Below are positions 8,469 to 16,222 of a stretch of 64,000 nt of DNA, one piece after another; position 1 is the first letter of the stretch; each line of letters opens with the position of its first letter. The stretch comes from Rhodobacteraceae bacterium LMO-JJ12 (GTDB lineage: Bacteria > Pseudomonadota > Alphaproteobacteria > Rhodobacterales > Rhodobacteraceae). Position numbers and translations under genes: made by a program. Below the pieces are notes generated by a model. That model had not been told where the DNA came from, ran no database searches, and saw only the letters and a list, made by a program, of their open reading frames with translations. The DNA is taken from NCBI GenBank assembly GCA_021555075.1, contig JAKGBX010000001.1, forward strand, positions 1,240,001 through 1,304,000, read 5' to 3'.

Positions 8469-9925
8469 TGGAAACCTGGGTCGCCATAACGCTTTCGATT
8501 TTGATCCCTTTTGCGGCGATGGTGAGCAACATGGTGTTGCGCGGGCGTGCCAACCTGCGCGACAGCATGACGCTGTTGGCGGCGGTGCTGACGTTCCTTT
8601 GCGTGCTGGTGGTGTTGTTCAACGAGGGTAACGGCACCAGCGAGGTCATGCTTTTGGGCGAGGTGATGCCGGGGATCGACATTGCCTTTCATGTTGAACC
8701 TTTGGGCCTGCTGTTTGCGCTGGTGGCCAGTGGGCTTTGGATTCTGACGCATCTTTATGGCATCGGCTATATGCGCGGGAACAACGAGAAGGACCATGCG
8801 CGGTTCTTCGCGTCATTCTCATTGGCGATTGCGAGTGTCATGGGGCTGGCCTTTTCGGCCAATATGTTCACGCTGTTCCTGTTTTACGAAATCCTGACGA
8901 TTTCGACCTATCCGTTGGTCGCACACAAGGGCACGCCCGAGGCGATCAAGGGCGCGCGCACCTATCTGGGTATCCTGATGGGCACGTCGATCGGTCTGTT
9001 GCTGGTGGCGGTGATTTGGACCTGGTCGCTGGCCGGGACGTTGGATTTCCGTCTTGGCGGTATTCTGGAAGGGCATGTTTCCGGCATCTTGGTGCCGATT
9101 TTGTTGGGGCTTTATGCCTTTGGGATCGGCAAGGCGGCGTTGATGCCGTTTCACCGATGGTTGCCCGCTGCGATGGTGGCGCCGACGCCGGTATCGGCGC
9201 TGCTGCACGCGGTTGCGGTGGTCAAGGCCGGGGTGTTCACCATATTGAAGGTGGGCGTTTACATCTTTGGCATCGACTTTCTGGCCGAGACGGGCGCGAG
9301 CGAATGGTTGATGTGGGTGGCGGCCTTTACGATTGTCGCGGCGTCGATTGTGGCGCTGACCAAGGATAACCTGAAGGCGCGGCTGGCCTATTCGACGGTT
9401 TCACAGCTCTCCTACATCACGTTGGGCATGGCCTTGGCCACGTCGATGGGCGTGATCGGGGGCGGTATGCATATCGCGATGCACGCGATGGGCAAGATCA
9501 CCTTGTTCATGTGCGCCGGGTCGATCTATGTCGCGACGCACAAGACCGATATCAGCCAGATGACCGGGCTGGGACGGGCGATGCCGGTGACGTTTATCGC
9601 TTTCCTGATTGGCGCGCTCAGCATCATCGGCTTGCCGCCGATGGGCGGGTCGTGGAGCAAATGGCTGTTGATCATGGCGGCGGCCGATACGCAGCAATGG
9701 GTGATGATCGGGGTCTTGATGCTCTCATCCTTGCTCAACGTCGCCTATTTGTTGCCGGTGGTGGGCAAGGGGTTTTTCCTCAAAGGGAAAGAGGCGCATG
9801 ACGGCTGGGGCGAGGCGGGCACGTTGGTCTGGTTGCCGCCTGCGATTACCGCGTTTGGCTGTCTGGTGCTGTTTTTCTATGCCGGGGCGATACAGGAATT
9901 TCTGATGCCGCTGGTGGCGAAATGA
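8468..9925 (+). CDS. Proton-translocating antiporter subunit D, second copy (MrpA-N/NuoL-like)
   Basis: A 485-residue pump subunit with the TM5 glutamate in LFLFYEILTISTYPL, the TM7 lysine in GIGKAALMPFHRWLP, and APTPVSALLHAVAVVKAGVF, a pattern closer to MrpA N-terminal domains and NuoL than the previous subunit. LKARLAYSTVSQLSYI marks the TM11 region. A GTG three bases upstream is possible, but the ATG overlapping the previous stop is preferred. It could stand in for the missing MrpA N-terminal half, since no full-length MrpA is encoded. Confidence 0.91.
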   Translation: METWVAITLSILIPFAAMVSNMVLRGRANLRDSMTLLAAVLTFLCVLVVLFNEGNGTSEVMLLGEVMPGIDIAFHVEPLGLLFALVASGLWILTHLYGIGYMRGNNEKDHARFFASFSLAIASVMGLAFSANMFTLFLFYEILTISTYPLVAHKGTPEAIKGARTYLGILMGTSIGLLLVAVIWTWSLAGTLDFRLGGILEGHVSGILVPILLGLYAFGIGKAALMPFHRWLPAAMVAPTPVSALLHAVAVVKAGVFTILKVGVYIFGIDFLAETGASEWLMWVAAFTIVAASIVALTKDNLKARLAYSTVSQLSYITLGMALATSMGVIGGGMHIAMHAMGKITLFMCAGSIYVATHKTDISQMTGLGRAMPVTFIAFLIGALSIIGLPPMGGSWSKWLLIMAAADTQQWVMIGVLMLSSLLNVAYLLPVVGKGFFLKGKEAHDGWGEAGTLVWLPPAITAFGCLVLFFYAGAIQEFLMPLVAK

Positions 9926-10284
9926 CGGGGGCAGACATGAGCGAGAAACCGAAAGAAGATACCAGCCGCTTCCCCATTCTCGGGCGAATGTTCTTGTGGA
10001 CCGACAACCCCAAGGCCGTGAACCGGTTGGTTTATACGATCTATACGGTCTGTGCGGCGCTGTTTCTGGCGGATTTCTTTTATCACAAGCATGTCTACTT
10101 TCCGATTGAGAACGTGCCAGGGTTTTACGCGCTCTATGGCTTTATCATGTGCGCGCTTTTGGTGATCTGTGCCAAGGGGTTGCGGTATTTTCTCAAGCGG
10201 GACGAGGATTACTATGCGCCTTATGATGTGGAATCCGAGGCTTATCCCGAGGATCAGCTTGGAAAGGTGAACCACGATGGCTGA
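9922..10284 (+). CDS. Small two-helix membrane protein within the antiporter operon
   Basis: A 120-residue protein with no family I can name. A hydrophilic N-terminus (about 35 residues) is followed by two helices (YTIYTVCAALFLADFFYH and VPGFYALYGFIMCALLVICA) and an acidic, Tyr-rich tail (DEDYYAPYDVESEAY). The first ATG overlaps the preceding stop as ATGA. A second ATG at 9937, after GACGGGGGCAG, is an equally good start and would give 115 residues. It overlaps the last pump subunit by 8 bases. Its position suggests an accessory or assembly subunit. Confidence 0.8.
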   Translation: MTGADMSEKPKEDTSRFPILGRMFLWTDNPKAVNRLVYTIYTVCAALFLADFFYHKHVYFPIENVPGFYALYGFIMCALLVICAKGLRYFLKRDEDYYAPYDVESEAYPEDQLGKVNHDG

Positions 10285-11974
10285 GGTGATCCTTCCTCCT
10301 GCATTTCTGTTCTTTGCCGCGGCGATCCTGTTGCCCGGCTTGCCGATGTTGTTGCGCAACCTGCTGCTTTTAACGGTGCCGCTTGTGTCGGGGTGGATCG
10401 TTTGGAACCTGCCTGGAGGATTGCTTGTGCAGGTGGGGTTCTTCGGCTTTGAGCTTGAGCTTTTGCGGGTCGATCCGCTGGCGCGGATTTTCGGGCTGAT
10501 CTTTAGTCTGGCGGCGTTTTTGGGCAATCTTTACGCGTGGCATGTGCGCGATACGGTGCAACAGGTCGCGGCACTTCTCTATGCAGGGGCGGCGATTGGC
10601 GCGGTGTTTGCCGGTGATCTGATCACGCTGTTCTTCTATTGGGAAGGTACGGCGGTTGCGAGTGTGTTCCTGATTTGGGCGCGGCGCACGGAAGGGGCGT
10701 ATCACACGGGTATGCGCTATCTGATCGTGCAGATCGCTTCGGGGGTCTTGTTGCTGGCGGGGGCGATTGTGCTTTACCGCGAAACCGGGGCTTTGGCGTT
10801 TGAGCGGATGGAGCTTGGATCGCTGGGCACATGGTTGATCTTTATCGCGTTTGGCATGAAATGCGCCTTTCCGTTGCTGCACAACTGGTTGCAGGATGCT
10901 TATCCGGCGGCGACTGTCACCGGCACGGTGATCCTTTCGGCCTTTACTACCAAACTGGCGGTTTATGCCCTGGCGCGTGGGTTCGCAGGGACCGAGATGC
11001 TGATCTATATCGGCGCGGTGATGACCCTGTTCCCGATTTTCTATGCGGTGATCGAAAATGATTTGCGCCGGGTTCTGGCTTATTCGCTCAACAACCAGTT
11101 GGGCTTTATGGTGGTGGGCATCGGGATTGGCACCGAGCTGGCGCTGAATGGCACGGCGGCACATGCGTTTGCGCATATCCTCTATAAGGCGTTGTTGTTT
11201 ATGAGCGTGGGCGCGGTGTTGTTCCGCACTGGCACCGCCAAGGGCTCGGAACTGGGCGGGCTTTACAAGACCATGCCGCTCACCATGATTTTCTGTGTTA
11301 TTGGGGCGGCGTCGATTTCGGCCTTTCCGCTGTTTTCCGGGTTTGTCACCAAGTCGCTGATCCTGTCGGCCTCGGCCAAGGAGCAATATTATGTGATCTG
11401 GGCGATCTTGCTGTTTGCTTCGGCCGGGGTGTTTCACCATTCAGGCATCAAGATACCGTATTTCGCGTTCTTTGCGCATGACAGCGGTTTGCGGCCCAAG
11501 GAAGCGCCCTGGAACATGCTTCTGGCGATGGGGATCACGGCGTTTTTCTGTATTGCCGTTGGCGTTTATCCCGCGCCACTTTATGCGCTCTTGCCGTATG
11601 ATGTGGCGTATGAGTCTTATACGACGACCCATGTTGTCACGCAGTTGCAGCTTTTGATGTTCTCGGCACTGGCCTTTACCGTTTTGATGCGGACAGGGAT
11701 TTATCCGCCCGAATTGAAATCGGTTAACCTTGATACAGATTGGACTTATCGCAAGGCCGGGCCTGTGGCTCTGCGCTATCTTCATGCGGCGTGGCAGGCG
11801 AGCGCGGCGTATCTCATTGGTCTGATTAGTGGATGGGCGATGGGGATTTTCCGACGCTTCCAATTCTCCACCGGACCGGAAGGGCGACTGGCGCAGTCTT
11901 GGCCCACGGGTGCGATGGTGATCTGGATCGCGATCCTGTTGGGCGTGACGATGATGGTGAATTTCCTGAGCTGA
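10277..11974 (+). CDS. Proton-translocating antiporter subunit D, third copy
   Basis: A 565-residue pump subunit. The TM5 glutamate is in LFFYWEGTAVASVFLIW, the TM7 lysine in GMKCAFPLLHNWLQDAYPA, and a further lysine in AFTTKLAVYAL; LRRVLAYSLNNQLGFM is the TM11 segment. It is longer than the other two, with an extra C-terminal membrane region ending MVIWIAILLGVTMMVNFLS. Last gene of the operon, followed by a strong hairpin. With three pump subunits the complex resembles the antenna of respiratory complex I more than a standard seven-subunit Mrp. Confidence 0.91.
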   Translation: MAEVILPPAFLFFAAAILLPGLPMLLRNLLLLTVPLVSGWIVWNLPGGLLVQVGFFGFELELLRVDPLARIFGLIFSLAAFLGNLYAWHVRDTVQQVAALLYAGAAIGAVFAGDLITLFFYWEGTAVASVFLIWARRTEGAYHTGMRYLIVQIASGVLLLAGAIVLYRETGALAFERMELGSLGTWLIFIAFGMKCAFPLLHNWLQDAYPAATVTGTVILSAFTTKLAVYALARGFAGTEMLIYIGAVMTLFPIFYAVIENDLRRVLAYSLNNQLGFMVVGIGIGTELALNGTAAHAFAHILYKALLFMSVGAVLFRTGTAKGSELGGLYKTMPLTMIFCVIGAASISAFPLFSGFVTKSLILSASAKEQYYVIWAILLFASAGVFHHSGIKIPYFAFFAHDSGLRPKEAPWNMLLAMGITAFFCIAVGVYPAPLYALLPYDVAYESYTTTHVVTQLQLLMFSALAFTVLMRTGIYPPELKSVNLDTDWTYRKAGPVALRYLHAAWQASAAYLIGLISGWAMGIFRRFQFSTGPEGRLAQSWPTGAMVIWIAILLGVTMMVNFLS

Positions 11975-11995
11975 CAGGCCGCACGTCAGCGGGTT

Positions 11996-12023
11996 GCGAT
12001 GACCAGCGTTGGCCGGTCATCGC
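11996..12023. terminator. Hairpin between antiporter operon and convergent permease gene
   Basis: A perfect 9-bp stem, GCGATGACC / GGTCATCGC, with a 10-base loop, 21 bases after the antiporter stop and 21 bases before the end of the minus-strand permease. Likely bidirectional terminator; no clear T run. Confidence 0.6.
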
Positions 12024-12044
12024 CTCTGGTTTCGGATATGGCCT

Positions 12045-13073
12045 TTAGGCGACGACACCCCACGCCAGACCAGCCAGCGTTGCGCCGAGGATGGCATAGC
12101 CGAGATAGGCCGCAAACACCCGTGGTTTGACCAGCGCCCAGACCGCGACGGCGGCGGGAATGGAGCTTACCCCGCCCGCAATCACGAAGGACATCGCGGC
12201 ACCTTGGGCCATGCCCTGATCCAGAAGGGCATCGACCAGCGGCACGGCAGCGTAGCCGTTGAGATAGGCCGGAGCCCCGACGAGCGCGCCGAGAAGGATG
12301 GGTTGGAGGCCCTCGCCGCCAAGCACCGAGGCAACCATTTCAGCAGGCACGTAGCGGATCATCAGCGATTCCAGCACATAGGCCAGCGTGAGCCATTTCA
12401 GCAGAAAGACACCATTTTCAACCGCGCTGTCGCGAAAGGCGAGGCGACGCTCGCTCTCTTGCCAGAACTTCCATTGTGGTTTGTCAGAGAAGGGTTTCTT
12501 GACGCCGCAGCAACCACCGACTTGCGGCTTTTCACGCAGGGGATTGGTGAAGACGGGCGAGGATTTGAATAGCATCGTTCCGAAGCCGCCCAAGAGGCCG
12601 ACGCTGACGGCAGCCAGGGTTTTGGCGATAGCGAAATCGAAGCCGAGCGTGCCGGAGGTGATGGAAAACATGGCGGGGTCCATCAGGGGCGAGGCCAGCC
12701 AGAAGGCCATCACGGCGGAGAGTGGTGCGCCCATAGCCAGAAGGGCGGCAATGAAGGGGATGACCTGACAGGAGCAGAAGGGCGAGAGGCCGCCCAGCAG
12801 GGCCGCCATGACGATCATGCGGGTCTCGCGCCCCTCAAAAGCCTTGGCGAGAAGGTTTTCCGCGCCGGTGGCTTTCATATAGGCGACGGCGGCAACGGCA
12901 AAGAGGATGAAGGGCGCGGTGCGCCCGAGTGCGCCGATGGCGAAGGTCACGGTGGGCTGCAATTGCGGCAAGTCGATGAGCGCGATGAGCGCGAGGATCA
13001 CCGCGAGAGCGAGCCATGCCTTGTCTATGTTCTTCCACGCAAAGCGGGGGGAGGAATGGGGGATATCAGTCAT
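12045..13073 (-). CDS. ArsP/DUF318-type permease (metal/metalloid efflux)
   Basis: A 342-residue permease of the DUF318/ArsP superfamily with about eight to ten helices. The family signature SPFCSCQVIPF is followed by GAPLSAVMAFWLASPLMDP. A central hydrophilic loop has a Cys pair (GGCCGV). The C-terminal half repeats the fold (GAPAYLNGYAAVPLVDALL). Relatives export trivalent organoarsenicals or have been linked to Cu/Zn efflux; the substrate cannot be read here. The start chosen overlaps the arsR stop by 8 bases. Co-transcription with a CC-ending ArsR protein suggests metal- or metalloid-responsive control. Confidence 0.87.
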   Translation of the reverse strand: MTDIPHSSPRFAWKNIDKAWLALAVILALIALIDLPQLQPTVTFAIGALGRTAPFILFAVAAVAYMKATGAENLLAKAFEGRETRMIVMAALLGGLSPFCSCQVIPFIAALLAMGAPLSAVMAFWLASPLMDPAMFSITSGTLGFDFAIAKTLAAVSVGLLGGFGTMLFKSSPVFTNPLREKPQVGGCCGVKKPFSDKPQWKFWQESERRLAFRDSAVENGVFLLKWLTLAYVLESLMIRYVPAEMVASVLGGEGLQPILLGALVGAPAYLNGYAAVPLVDALLDQGMAQGAAMSFVIAGGVSSIPAAVAVWALVKPRVFAAYLGYAILGATLAGLAWGVVA

Positions 13074-13407
13074 TACTGGACTCTTTTTTGGAAGGGGCAT
13101 CGGCGCAGCATTCGCGCAGGAGGAATTCGGAGAGGCCGCGCAATTCGCCGTAAGCGATGGCGGCGCAGATGATCTGTCGTCCCTTGCGGGTCTGGTTGAC
13201 CAGCCCGGCCTGGGACAGGATCTTCATGTGATGCGTGAGGGTCGAGCCGGTGACGCCAGAGCGCGTTCCAAGCTCGCCAATGGTGAGGCCCGCGTGGCCG
13301 GCGCGCACCAGCGTGCGCATGACCGTGAGGCGTTGCTCGGATCCAAGTGCTGCGAAGGTTGAGGCGGCGCGGATCAGGTCGAGATTGGTGGGATCAGAAT
13401 GTTTCAT
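13066..13407 (-). CDS. ArsR-family winged-helix metalloregulator
   Basis: A 113-residue ArsR/SmtB repressor. The HTH core is LTIGELGTRSGVTGSTLTHH followed by LSQAGLV and the wing RKGRQIICAAI. A vicinal Cys pair near the C-terminus (LLRECCADA) could bind a thiophilic ion; there is no classic CVCDLC motif in the DNA-binding helix. It is the first gene of a two-gene operon with the permease. TCGA-containing inverted repeats cover its promoter, consistent with autorepression. Confidence 0.9.
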   Translation of the reverse strand: MKHSDPTNLDLIRAASTFAALGSEQRLTVMRTLVRAGHAGLTIGELGTRSGVTGSTLTHHMKILSQAGLVNQTRKGRQIICAAIAYGELRGLSEFLLRECCADAPSKKESSND

Positions 13408-13409
13408 GA

Positions 13410-13466
13410 TTCTAGAAATATCGAAACATTGAGAGCTTGTCGAGTTTTAATTCGAGAATTGTCGAA
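13410..13466. promoter_or_regulatory. Probable ArsR operator region
   Basis: The gap between the divergent arsR and UDG genes holds several short dyads: TTCTAGAA, a TCGAG / TTCGA pair, and TTCGAgaattgTCGAA (5-bp arms, 13451-13466). Such AT-rich, partly overlapping palindromes next to an arsR start fit an autoregulatory operator. The region is shared with the divergent gene, which might be co-controlled. Confidence 0.5.
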
Positions 13467-13505
13467 CTATTGAAACTTGCGGTTTGAGGGCGCTAGGATG
13501 AAGGC

Positions 13506-14093
13506 ATGGAAAAGCTGGTGCAAGAAATCAGGGCGTGCCGAATTTGTGCCGAGGTGTTCGCGGCCACTAAGACGGCGCATGAACCGCGCCCGGTGGCATG
13601 GTTTTCGCGCGAGTCGCGCATTTTGATTGCAGGGCAGGCGCCGGGCGCGCGGGTGCATGAGAGCGGGGTGCCGTTTGATGATCCTTCTGGTGATCGGCTG
13701 CGTGAATGGCTGAACGTGGATCGCGACACATTTTATGACCGCAAGAGTTTCGCAATCGTTCCCATGGCGTTTTGCTTTCCGGGGTATGATTCGCGTGGCA
13801 GCGATCTGCCACCGCCAAAAATCTGCGCGCAGACATGGCATGAACGGGTGATGGCCGAATTGAGCAACGTGCGTCTGACGCTGGTGGTGGGGGGCTATGC
13901 GCATCGTTGGCATATGGGGGTGAAGAGCGGGGTGACGCAGACCGTCGAGGGCTGGCGCGATCATGCGCCGCGGGTTTTCCCCTTGCCGCATCCGTCGTGG
14001 CGCAATACCGCATGGCTGAAGAAAAATCCGTGGTTCGAGGCCGAGCTTTTGCCCGAATTGCGCAAGGCCGTTGGGGAGGCGTTAGGCCCATGA
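13506..14093 (+). CDS. Uracil-DNA glycosylase superfamily protein, probably with an iron-sulfur cluster
   Basis: A 195-residue UDG-fold protein. Motif 1 is GQAPGARVHESG and motif 2 is LPHPSWRN. Four cysteines are arranged as Cx2C at residues 11-14 (CRIC) and, later, Cx16C in the FCFPGYDSR...PKIC stretch. This is close to the ligand spacing of family 4 UDGs, so a [4Fe-4S] cluster is likely. The expected role is removal of uracil or related bases from DNA, but the exact substrate is uncertain because motif 1 differs from GEAPG. The start codon overlaps nothing, and the gene is divergent from arsR. The stop overlaps the next start (ATGA). Confidence 0.85.
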   Translation: MEKLVQEIRACRICAEVFAATKTAHEPRPVAWFSRESRILIAGQAPGARVHESGVPFDDPSGDRLREWLNVDRDTFYDRKSFAIVPMAFCFPGYDSRGSDLPPPKICAQTWHERVMAELSNVRLTLVVGGYAHRWHMGVKSGVTQTVEGWRDHAPRVFPLPHPSWRNTAWLKKNPWFEAELLPELRKAVGEALGP

Positions 14094-14884
14094 ACACGAC
14101 ATCGCTGGATCACGCGCATAACGCGATGCAGGCGGCGCCCGAAGACGAGGTGGCGCGGCGCGGATTTTATCAACATCTGGCCGATAGCGAGCTGTTCTTG
14201 TTGCTGGTGCGCGAGGCCGAGGGCGGAAGTCTGGAGCCCGAAGTATTCGCGTTTGACGAAGGGTCTTACGTGCTGGTTTTTGACCAGGAGGAGCGGCTGG
14301 CCGATTTTGTCGGGAGCGCTGCACCTTATGGTGCTTTGACGGGGCGGGCGTTGGTCGCGATGTTGAAGGGGCAAGGGATCGGGCTGGCGCTCAACCCCGA
14401 GGTTGCGCCATCGTCGATCATGTTACCGGGCGAGGCGGTGGATTGGCTGGCCGAGATGCTGGAACCCGCGCCCGAAGAGATGCAGGGCGCGGTGGCGCGA
14501 GACATCGCAGCGCCGGAATTGGGCGAGGCCGTGCTGTCGACGATTGAGGCGCGGCTGATGCGGATGGCGGGGGTGGCACGGGCCGCCAGCTTTGTGAAGG
14601 CAGAGTTCGAGGGCGGCCAAACGGGGCATATGCTGGCGATTTTTGATGCATTGCCAGAGGCGCAAGCGGCGCTGGCCAAGGCGATGGGAGAGGTGCAGGC
14701 TTTTCTGGGCGCCCAGAGTCAAGGATTTGATATTGCGTTCTTTTCCGGGGCGGGCGCGGTGGCTGAAAAAGCCCGCGCGGTCGGGTATTGGATCGAATTG
14801 CCCGAACCGAAAGAGGATGAGAGCGTGCAGGTCCCCGGCGCGGCGCCGGGGATGGACCCGAACAAGCCGCCACTTCTTAAGTGA
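14090..14884 (+). CDS. SseB-family protein
   Basis: A 264-residue cytoplasmic protein. The N-terminal ~125 residues resemble the SseB N-terminal domain (acidic, with FYQHLADSELFLLL and GRALVAMLKGQGIGLALNP), and the C-terminal part resembles the SseB_C region, ending in a Pro/Gly-rich tail. The biochemical role of this family is poorly defined. I start at the ATG that overlaps the UDG stop by four bases rather than at an in-frame ATG far upstream inside the UDG gene. Confidence 0.8.
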   Translation: MNTTSLDHAHNAMQAAPEDEVARRGFYQHLADSELFLLLVREAEGGSLEPEVFAFDEGSYVLVFDQEERLADFVGSAAPYGALTGRALVAMLKGQGIGLALNPEVAPSSIMLPGEAVDWLAEMLEPAPEEMQGAVARDIAAPELGEAVLSTIEARLMRMAGVARAASFVKAEFEGGQTGHMLAIFDALPEAQAALAKAMGEVQAFLGAQSQGFDIAFFSGAGAVAEKARAVGYWIELPEPKEDESVQVPGAAPGMDPNKPPLLK

Positions 14885-14943
14885 AAATGAACGAGGCGGG
14901 CGCAGGTTTCGTCGTTTGAGTGATGTTGCGCAGCAGGCAAGTT

Positions 14944-14980
14944 GCGTCACGCCATAGGCTAGCCGATCTGGGCGTGACGC
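14944..14980. terminator. Strong hairpin between convergent genes
   Basis: A perfect 10-bp inverted repeat, GCGTCACGCC / GGCGTGACGC, with a 17-base loop lies between the SseB-like and ghrA stops and should serve both directions. Confidence 0.6.
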
Positions 14981-14998
14981 TGGTTAACCTGGTGCACG

Positions 14999-15931
14999 TC
15001 AGTATCCGGCGCTGCGATCGACCAGATGGAGGAACGGCTCGCCCGATTCGCCGCGCCGGATGTTTTCGGCGATGACTTCGGAAGCGGGTGACGGGCGGGT
15101 GGCAGAGGCGATGTGCGGTGTGACAGTGACCTTTGGGTGCGCCCAGAAAGGGTGTTCTTGCGGCAGGGGTTCGGTGCGGAATGCGTCGAGCGTGGCGTGG
15201 GCGATCTGACCGTTATCAAGTGCGTCGAGCAGTGCATCATCGTCAATCAGCGTGCCGCGTCCGGGGTTGAGAATAAAGGCACCTGGGGCCGTGAGGGCGA
15301 GGGTTTCGGCGTTGAGCGTGTTCTCGGTTGCAGGGGTGTCGGGCAACAAGAGGATGACGATTTGAGCGCCGCTGAGCGCCTGCGTCAACCCGTCGGGGCC
15401 ATGGGTTGAGGGGATGCCTTCAATGTTCTTGGGCGAGCGTGACCAGCCGGTGACAGGAAAGCCAAGGTTGCGCAGGGCCCGGGCGCAGGCGAGGCCCAAT
15501 TCGCCAAAGCCGAGGATCGTGACCGGGCGTTCGGCGGCGATGGGCGGGACGGAGGTTTTCCAGTCATGCGAGGGGTTTACGATATGGGCGTCGATTCCGA
15601 GATGATGGCGCAGGGTGTGGGCGGTGACCCATTCGACCATGCCTTGGGTGAGACCGCCGCCAACCATGCGGGCCAGCGGGATTTTCAGCGTCTTGTTGGG
15701 CGCGACATGTTCGACGCCCGCCCAGAGGTTAAGCACAGCCTTGGCGCGGGTGTAGGGGGTGAAATCCTGAACGTCAGAGTTTGGGGCGTAGACGATATAG
15801 TCAACCTCCTCGGGCGCAAATTCGGTTTGCAGAGAGTAGTTTAGACCGGTTTTCGCAAGTGCCGCATGAAGCGGGTTTTCGTATTCGGCCCAGCGTTTGG
15901 GATCGGCGGCGAAGAGGATATTGACGGACAT
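14999..15931 (-). CDS. ghrA: Glyoxylate/hydroxypyruvate reductase A (D-2-hydroxyacid dehydrogenase)
   Basis: A 310-residue NAD(P)H-dependent reductase converting glyoxylate to glycolate or hydroxypyruvate to glycerate. The Rossmann motif GFGELG is near residue 145. Catalytic residues are visible: Arg in NPGRGTLID, Glu in FRTEPLP and His in TPHIAS. AGVEHVAP is the usual substrate loop. I start at MSVNILFA. The open frame continues 79 codons upstream through the intergenic repeat, with no homology there. The ribosome site is weak. Confidence 0.9.
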   Translation of the reverse strand: MSVNILFAADPKRWAEYENPLHAALAKTGLNYSLQTEFAPEEVDYIVYAPNSDVQDFTPYTRAKAVLNLWAGVEHVAPNKTLKIPLARMVGGGLTQGMVEWVTAHTLRHHLGIDAHIVNPSHDWKTSVPPIAAERPVTILGFGELGLACARALRNLGFPVTGWSRSPKNIEGIPSTHGPDGLTQALSGAQIVILLLPDTPATENTLNAETLALTAPGAFILNPGRGTLIDDDALLDALDNGQIAHATLDAFRTEPLPQEHPFWAHPKVTVTPHIASATRPSPASEVIAENIRRGESGEPFLHLVDRSAGY

Positions 15932-16098
15932 TTGTTGCCTGTAGTTAAGGAGGGTTTGCGGCGCAGGGTGGACGCTGGGCTGGGGCATTGCAAGGCCGAC
16001 TGTCAACGCGGCGTACGGTCGGGTTAAGGGTGCGGCGCGGCGGCGAATCGGGGCGGGTGATCGGCGGCTGTTGAGTGCTGACATGCGTGCTGGAATAA

Positions 16099-16175
16099 GT
16101 GGGGGCCAGCCCCCACACTCAGAACCAAGTGGGGGCCAGCCCCCACACCCCCGGGATATTTCGGGCAAGATGAAC
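16099..16175. repeat. Intergenic palindromic repeat, copy 1
   Basis: Two copies of the 18-base palindrome GTGGGGGCCAGCCCCCAC, exactly 30 bases apart (16099 and 16129), are followed by the core CCCGGGATATTTCGGGCAAG and ATGAA. The same architecture recurs near 23367, 30715 and 36627. It resembles a REP-type extragenic element. Confidence 0.8.
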
Positions 16176-16222
16176 GGGTGGGGATGGGGGCGGAGGATGT
16201 GGGGGGTGAAGGCGGCGAGCGG

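Noticed and set aside
16099-16146. Two identical palindromes 30 bases apart as a mini CRISPR
   Set aside because: Only two units, fully palindromic, spacer of 12 bases, no cas genes; it belongs to the intergenic repeat family.
15932-16168. 79-codon upstream extension of ghrA
   Set aside because: It translates the intergenic palindromic repeat and has no homology; the MSVNILFA start fits the family.
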